From Thuidium tamariscinum (taxonomy: Eukaryota; Streptophyta; Bryopsida; Hypnales; Thuidiaceae): a stretch of 64,000 nucleotides of DNA. Positions 57,640-64,000 of this stretch are shown here, piece after piece. Where the stretch lies: NCBI GenBank assembly GCA_947034885.2, contig OX344753.2:6200001-6264000 (forward strand). The letters run 5' to 3'. The translations under genes and the position numbers were made by a program. How positions within the stretch are numbered: position 1 is the stretch's first letter; each line of letters starts with the position of its first letter. Below the pieces are notes generated by a model. It had not been told where the DNA came from, made no database searches, and saw nothing but the letters and a program-made list of their open reading frames with translations.

Positions 57640-57890
57640 AGCAGTTTTTTTTTTTTTTTCATTTCTTATGAAGTGCCAAAGTGGCAATATTCATTTTATT
57701 GTGGAGCTCCAAATCTCAACATGCATCCATACATTAGATAGAAAATATCATATTAGCACACAATACATATCTATCATTCTATTTTCATTCATTATTTGGC
57801 AATTTCATCCAATATTTTAAGAAAATCTGAAGTTTATTAGCAATTTCATCCAAAATTTTATTTTTTTATTTTCCTATAGGCTTGGTGCTA
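57640..57890 (+). repeat. Dispersed repeat R3 copy
   Basis: GAAGTGCCAAAGTGGCAATA, TAGATAGAAAATATCATATT, TTCTATTTTCATTCATTATT and GCAATTTCATCCAAAATTTT, in R3 order. Confidence 0.55.
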
Positions 57891-58751
57891 GGCCAAAAAA
57901 TTTGATGCAATTTTGCACCAAATCACTAGAAAATAAAAAACAATGGCTGGAAGTCACTTCCTAGGGCTAAAATGTACCTTTTATAGTGGACATCACAGGC
58001 CTAGAAATGGGCCTCCCTTGTACATGCAATAACATCTTTAGCGGAACAACATTTTTCACGAACTTAAGTATATTATTAATAGAGATTACAATGATTTTAT
58101 GATTTTTTTATCTCTTTATTTTTTTCATATGACAATTGGCCACTGCATAAAAAACAAGAAAAAGGAACATTCAATCCACTGGTTCAGCCTGGGTGAAGGT
58201 CATGTGCCACGTAGGGTGGTGGAAACTACCCAAACAAAACACCTCCTTTTTAACACCAAGTGTTTATTAAGTTATGATGGGTTTTGTTTATCTCCTAACT
58301 GTCTCTAGAATTAGCAATTTGGGAAAAATCATCATAAAATATTGCGTAGAAGAATCTTTTGGAACTGAGGTACAAACAAAAGTTGTAGACAAAATTTTAG
58401 ATTCTATTTGTGCTTTTAGATTCATTAATGTTTTCACCACTATTTTTCCATAAATTTTGAAAGGGAAATTTAAAAAATCCTTCAAAATTAAATTACAAGT
58501 AAAATATTGTCATTTTTTGAGTTAAATTTGTTGGATTGGGTTTGAAACAAGGATTTTTTAATATAGTAATTTTTTGAAGTATTTTTGTTCTTTAATTGTA
58601 TGACCTCATTTTTGAAATTTTGGTTTTAAACTACAATCACAATACAATTTTGGCTTTGTCAACCATTTGACATACTTCCACATTTGTAATTTTAGAAAAA
58701 CATGTACTCTACTAACACCAAATCCAATCCTTTGATAGAACAACAACTTGA
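57891..58751. other. AT-rich intergenic DNA
   Basis: Nothing was recognised. Confidence 0.55.
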
Positions 58752-58755
58752 TTAA

Positions 58756-59348
58756 GTCTGAAAGGAACAATGCCATTTCTTTTTGTCCAAAAACACTCAA
58801 ATTTTCCATTTCTATTGCATTCATCCAAGAAATTTTTTTTTCTTAGAATCTAACCATATAACCTTCTACTTTACTTATTTTAGATAATGTAGTAAACATT
58901 TCATGAAGTTTGATTGTATAGATTGGAAGATATTAGCATTCATTAGATTGAAAAAGAAGTTTCAATAAATAGTAGCCTACAAATTTAGATGGCATTGACT
59001 GCCAGTTGTAGGAAATTTTTAAAGTTTTTTGTGTTGAAGAATTGATTTGAAAGTTTGGGAATCATAATTAAAAAATACATTTGATTTTCATTTCTTAAAA
59101 AATTGTTAAGTAGTAGTAGGTTGAAGATTGAAAGAAAAATTGAATCATTAATAGCTCAAAGATGGGATTGAATCACAATAACTTCAATGTTAAGATTGTT
59201 CTAACAAGTAAATTTAACCTTGTCAAACAATTTTTATTGAAAATTTTAAAAACTACATTTGGATTAAACCTTACAAGTTATTTTTTGGAGAAGGCACTCA
59301 AATTGCCTAAATTTTTTTTTTCCTTAGGGTACAATGGTCCTTTAGAGG
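58756..59348 (-). mobile_element. TTAA-family element, subfamily II, internally deleted
   Basis: TTAA at 58752-58755 on the left; the right flank is TCAA (59349-59352). Ends are GTCTGAAAGGAACAATGCC and CAATGGTCCTTTAGAGG. Minus-orientation match to 53220-54133, but only 593 bases, so part of the interior is gone. Confidence 0.6.
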
Positions 59349-59728
59349 TCAAGTATCTCTAAAAATTACAATGACTTTCATCCAAGCAATAACAAGAAAA
59401 AAATGGCATCCATTGGGTGGATAATGAATATATTTAAGTGCCTATAGCAAGATTTATGGGAATTGAAAGAAGTTCATCTAAGTACATTGAAAAAGTTGAT
59501 TCTTGTCTATTCTGTAACAATGTGATTAGCTTGGTTACTTTGTGCTTTGTAGTTGTTTGTGCAAGGTTTAATATCATGAATGAGCTTAAGGATAGGGAAA
59601 AAAAACTTTCAAAAATATAGATGGCCTAATTTGTCTAGGCAACAAAGACTCATGATGTACATTTTCCTTCTCTTAGTAAATAAAATGTACAAAATAAGAT
59701 TTTAAATAGTACATGTATGCAATGATAA

Positions 59729-60649
59729 CCTTTAAAGTTCCTTGACTATGTTTTCACTAAAAAGGCTCCTTAACTACCATTTCTAAGACAAAGTACCAAA
59801 CTTTAGGGGAATTTTTTTTTCTTATATACATATAACTATAGGATCTTATAGCAAGCTAGTTTGAGAAGATGTGAAGTTTTTTCCAAAAATTTCTACCATG
59901 TGGATTGCACAATACAAGCATTTGAATTGACAAAAATACTTTTTTTAACGATACAAAAAAACAAATTGTTGCACTTCACAAGCTCACATATGTATGAAAA
60001 AATGTTCATGTTGGTGGTACTTCTTTGGTTTTATTCTTCAAGGCAAGTTGGCTATATGCTTGAAAATTTTCAAATCATTTGGAATTCTTTCACATTTTAG
60101 GAAAAGGATAGGAAGTAGAAAAAAGTAGATAATGATTCAAAATACTAAATCATTCAGAATTTATTTATGAAATTGAAAAATTCTAATCCCAATGGTAGTA
60201 ATGTTGTAATAAACAATCTACATTCAATGCACATATTTATTTTCCAAAATATTAAAAATTGAGTAAAATAAAGGACTTCAAAGTTTATTTTAGAGGATGA
60301 AATCCATAATTGCTCTCAAACTAAAACTCTTCATAACTTTTGATTCATTAATCAAAATAAAATGATCAAAGCTTCACACATGTACATAAATGAAGAAAAT
60401 CATTTTTGTTTCTAAAAAAAGTAATTTTTTTAGATCTGCCCAAATTGCCCAAATTAAGAAAGAAACAATATATCATGCAATAACATTTTAATTATGGAGT
60501 TAAAAGTTTTGAAAATTATTGGGCCATAAAGATATTCCTTGTTCACATGTTGTATGAGAATTTCAAAGAAAAATAATAAAAACTCCACTTATAGTGAATT
60601 GTGTAAAATTGCTATACTGATAATAAAACACAACTTGGTCCTTTAGGGG
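59729..60649 (-). mobile_element. TTAA-family element, subfamily I, complete (921 bases)
   Basis: Right flank TTAA at 60650-60653; left flank ATAA (59725-59728). Ends CCTTTAAAGTTCCTTGAC and CAACTTGGTCCTTTAGGGG. Minus-orientation match to 27536-28471 over its full length. Confidence 0.75.
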
Positions 60650-60653
60650 TTAA

Positions 60654-61829
60654 GATATCATTAATTTAACAAGAAAAAATAAATAATTTTGTTTTGAATA
60701 TCTTCTCACAAATTTGTAATGCCTTGTAGCCAACCATTTTGGATTATTTTCTTATAAATTGAAGTAATAATCTGTAGTGTTTTCTTGAAATGTAATAATT
60801 TGCCTATGTAGAATTCCATAGCAATGGAATTATTTGTAACTAATTCAAATCACTAATCTCTAAGAGATAGTACACTTTTCTATAATTTTTTTGTATTGTA
60901 TTTTGTGCCGATTTTCAATATATATATTCAAAAAATAATCTATAACTACCAATCTATATATTTTTTTGACTTAAACATATAGAAATGGTTATTTGAATTT
61001 GGTTATTATATATTTATATAGTATGGTGGAAAAGCACACATTGTCAAAAGACAATTGACATTATATATTAAAAAAATTGGGATGGGATTAGCTATTTTAT
61101 TTTATTTCATATATGATAAATGACTTATTTAGATTTTGTTTGTGAACAAGTTCTTTTAAAATATAAATTTTTTAATATATAAAAAATAAATTTTAACAAC
61201 TTTTGAAAAAAATTGTCCATGCATTGAAAAATAGGTTGCCTTCAACAATATTGGAATTTATACTTGTGCTTTTTGATGCTTTGAATTTACTTCTATTTTG
61301 TATTGTATATAATATATTTTTATTTTATATCAATCTGCTATGAGCCTTGTAGTCATCACCAAGTTCTTAAATTTTTATTATTTTTTCTCATTTCTAATAG
61401 AATTTGTAGTTAAAAAAGGCCTAAAAAAAGTGTGCACATCATATTTGATAGAAGTCCCAACAAATACAATGAGTTATTTCTAAAAGAAGAACAATGCCTT
61501 AAGTACTTTCATTTCCTACTTCTAGTGTATAATTAGATGTTTAGAAGTTTTGTTAGGAATTTAAGATGGAATTAGACTCTATTTGTTGAATTAGTATAAA
61601 TTATAAGATGTCTAAATTTTATTATAACCAAATCAAACCCTTAAGTGCAAGTGACAAAACCTTAGTTATAGTAGGTAGTAGTGCAAAAAGGAAAACTTTC
61701 TACTAAGTTATAATATTACATATAAATGATCTATATAGAGGTCACCATTTAATTGTAAGAATTTGAAAAAAGAAATTTACATTGTGTAAATAAAATCCAA
61801 CCAATTTGAGGAATGTGTGATTGAAGATT
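60654..61829. other. AT-rich intergenic DNA
   Basis: Nothing was recognised. Confidence 0.6.
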
Positions 61830-62159
61830 AGAGAGAATAGTCTCTAAAAACCATACCTACCCACAAACTCCAACTCCAAATAACTTTCATTTCATCAATC
61901 AAAGACTCATTTTTAAAGAAGTTTTATGAGCTACCCGGTTTATCCAATGGGCAATGAAATATATATATATATATATATACAATGCAATAAAATTTTAAAT
62001 ATCTAGTCAAAAGTTATGAAAATTGTTGAGCTTTTAAAGCTACTCCTCAAGTACATATTGTGTGAAATTTTCAATGAAAAAAATAAAAATTCCATATGTA
62101 GTGAGCTACTCCAAATCACTATATTGCCAAAAAAAAAATCTTGTTTGGACCTTTAGGGG
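61830..62159 (-). mobile_element. TTAA-family element, subfamily I, 5' part only
   Basis: Right edge GGACCTTTAGGGG followed by TTAA at 62160-62163. Contains TTGAGCTTTTAAAGCTACTC and CATATGTAGTGAGCTACTCC. The rest of the element is missing. An AT microsatellite lies at 61959-61979. Confidence 0.6.
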
Positions 62160-62163
62160 TTAA

Positions 62164-63094
62164 GAACTTACAACATTGCACCACATGTAGTAGCTTGGGT
62201 GTGTGTGTGTTAAATACCACTTACTTCATAACTTCACCATTGTCCTCCAAAGTCACACCACCATGTGTGCTCATAGGTGATGTTTGAGGCTTATAAATGT
62301 ATCTCTTTTCACTACAAGGGTCAATCTTGAAGCTTCACATTCCAAGGTCTAACGGAATAGATAAAGACTAGTGCTCAAAGTCTTTACAATAATAAGCTCT
62401 CAAAACTCAAGGTTTGACAACATTGAACAAAAAGGAAATGCAAACTCATAAAAGAATATGAGGCCATAAAATCTAGATAAGATAATTGGTGTGTTTAGGA
62501 GGAGGGGAGAGTTGCCTTTTATACATTTTTTCATAAGATCTTTAGAGATCTATACAAATGGTCAAATGGTCAAAATTTTATTAAAATAATTATATTATTT
62601 ATTATTTATTTTATTTACAAATTAAAACATCACAAAGTATCTATTTCTTGAGTTTTTGGCACTTTTTTAGTTCACCTACTCAAAGAATTTTTCTACTCTT
62701 TAACTTCAAACTAGGATACAATTTTCATAAAAGAGTATACATTGCCCATGCATGTTTATAAAAAATTAAGTTGCTTTTCTAATTTTAATGTACTCCAAAA
62801 AACTAAATATAAGTATTGTGAAGATAGTCAAGACACAATAAAATGAGTTTAAGTTTTATGCAATCACTTGTATCCTAAAATCTTAATATAGGAAAAAAAA
62901 TTGTTGCATTTTGGTGGAAAAAGTTGACAATCAAACCTTATGATCTTAGTTACTTCTACATGATTTTACAAACAAAACAAAGAGCCGTCTATGCACATTC
63001 ACGGCCTCCTCTTGAATTAGTGGAGAATTTGGTCATGTATGCAATTGTTTTTCACATGCTAAAAGAATCTAAAGACTACTTGAAAGTTTCATGG
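62164..63094. other. AT-rich intergenic DNA
   Basis: Apart from the exon-like frame at 62924-63094, no gene or repeat end was recognised. A short GT run lies near 62200-62209. Confidence 0.5.
62924..63094 (+). pseudogene. Protein-like fragment of unknown gene
   Basis: An open frame without an ATG start encodes KPYDLSYFYMILQTKQRAVY, then AHSRPPLELVENLVMYAIVF and HMLKESKDYLKVSW. It stops looking protein-like where a TTAA element begins at 63095-63099. The composition looks like a real helical protein segment, but I do not recognise it. A relict or captured exon later truncated by the insertion is one reading; chance is another. Confidence 0.2.
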
Positions 63095-63268
63095 TTAATC
63101 CCTAAAGTTTCAAAGAGTGTTTCTTAGGAACATAGATTTTTGAGCACCTCACTACAAGTGGAATTTTCATTTTTTTCTTTTGAAATTTTCATACAAAATG
63201 TGGCCAATGAGTTTCTTTAAGGCACAACAATTTTTATAAATTTTGACTGAATGGTTAAAGATTGTTGG

Positions 63269-63777
63269 CAGTGATAGAGTTGGCAGTTATTGCCACTTTT
63301 GGGTACATTGTGTAAACAATGTACCCAAAAGTGGCAATAACTACCAATTCTAATAAATTTAAAATTTTAATTTGGGTTTAGTACACTTGGCATGTTCTTA
63401 TAGGCCAAAGAATTTTAAATTTTAAATCTTTAAATCTTCATTTCCCTCCCCCCCTTCTCCTCTTGTAAGTTTTTGAAACCAACTGATTGACAAACATTAT
63501 GGGACAAGTGATCATGTATTGGTATTCATATATGTATTTGTATCTATATTTGTATTTGTATTTGTATTTGGACCGTATCCATATAATCCATATAGTATAT
63601 ATAGAGTATCCATATCCGTACCCATATCTGAATGGTTCAAATTAAATCTTACATGATCAATGGCTTGGGAATTTTTGAGAAATCAACAGTGATTACAAAG
63701 GTAAGCTTCTTCTTTTTTGAGAGAGGAGGGGGGGGGGGCTAATTAATTGACTTGGGTGGTATGCCACTTTTCGTCAC
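63269..63777 (+). mobile_element. hAT-like non-autonomous element nested in a TTAA element
   Basis: ATTGTTGG at 63261-63268 and ATTGTTGT at 63778-63785 form an 8-base duplication with one mismatch. The left end starts CAGTGATAGAG and the right end, inverted, GTGACGAAA, so two bases may be lost there. 8-base duplications and CAGTG-like ends fit hAT. Inside are a perfect 27-base hairpin, an irregular ATTTGTATTTG/ATCCATAT minisatellite and a G homopolymer (63728-63738). No coding capacity. Related copy: 26531-27005. Confidence 0.6.
63285..63342. repeat. Perfect hairpin, 27-base arms
   Basis: 63285-63311 and 63316-63342 are exact reverse complements with a 4-base loop (GTAA). The arms begin AGTTATTGCCACTTTTGGG. 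Lies at the left end of the hAT-like element. Confidence 0.95.
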
Positions 63778-64000
63778 ATTGTTGTATAATATGGTTTTCT
63801 TTTTGAGCTTGGATAGCTAAAAAAAGATCACTTTTTAAAGAAATAAAGATTTGAAATTTTTAGGTTTATATATATGTCAAAATCTTTGAGTCATTCAATT
63901 TTGATTAATGACATGAAAGTTATGAGGAGTCTTAGCTTGCGGACACTTATAAAATCTCTACTCCAAAATAAACTTTGAAGTCCTTTATACAATCCAATTT

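Larger units (their letters stand above)
63099..64000 (+). mobile_element. TTAA-family element, subfamily I, runs off the window
   Basis: TTAA at 63095-63098; left end TCCCTAAAGTTTCAAAG. Subfamily I text runs to about 63260, is interrupted by a 509-base insertion, and resumes at 63778 (TGAAAGTTATGAGGAGTCTT, GAAGTCCTTTATACAATCCA) to the window edge. Confidence 0.65.

Noticed and set aside
1-64000. Retroelement coding regions, LTR pairs, rRNA, CRISPR arrays
   Set aside because: No reverse transcriptase, integrase, protease or capsid wording and no long direct terminal repeats were seen in any frame; no RNA-gene signature or regular spacer array either.

Overview
The window comes from a land plant or close streptophyte relative. 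The one gene I can identify with confidence encodes a class IV homeodomain-leucine zipper (HD-Zip IV) transcription factor with START and SAD regions, a family known only from the green plant (streptophyte) lineage. The rest is very AT-rich, gene-poor intergenic DNA. An intronless HD-Zip IV reading frame in a GC-rich island inside AT-rich repeats hints at a non-seed plant such as a bryophyte or lycophyte. That is inference only; no organelle, rRNA or tRNA sequence is present to fix the lineage.

Layout. From 1 to 37 kb there is AT-rich DNA built largely from non-coding repeats: remnants of short terminal-inverted-repeat elements flanked by TTAA (0.6, 9.8, 15.4, 18.5, 20.6, 25.3, 27.5 and 35.4 kb), a 2.5-kb imperfect palindrome (6.05-8.54 kb), two adjacent foldback elements (14.07-16.07 kb), a TA-flanked MITE (22.4 kb), two side-by-side Harbinger-like MITEs (29.3-30.1 kb) followed by an unexplained GC-rich patch, and a CACTA-like MITE (34.4 kb). 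From 37.2 to 42.4 kb lies the GC-rich island. It holds a G/T-rich leader with upstream AUGs and a G-quadruplex motif, the single-exon HD-Zip IV coding sequence (38748-41099) and its 3' flank. From 42.5 to 64 kb the repeat landscape resumes with more MITEs, a nested pair of TTAA elements with a 94-bp tandem array, further TTAA elements, and a hAT-like insertion carrying a G homopolymer at the right edge.

The most interesting signal is the TTAA-flanked family. Nine copies have two recognisable ends, a tenth (44.1 kb) is interrupted by another member, and at least six more are partial. Termini are close to CCCCTAAAGG. One copy sits inside another, and unoccupied relatives still show TTAA at the matching position, so TTAA is a target duplication of the kind made by piggyBac-type transposases. 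No transposase is present, so these would be non-autonomous. I saw no retroelement coding region, no CRISPR array and no RNA gene. Apart from the HD-Zip IV gene only three short exon-like fragments were seen, and I could not identify any of them.
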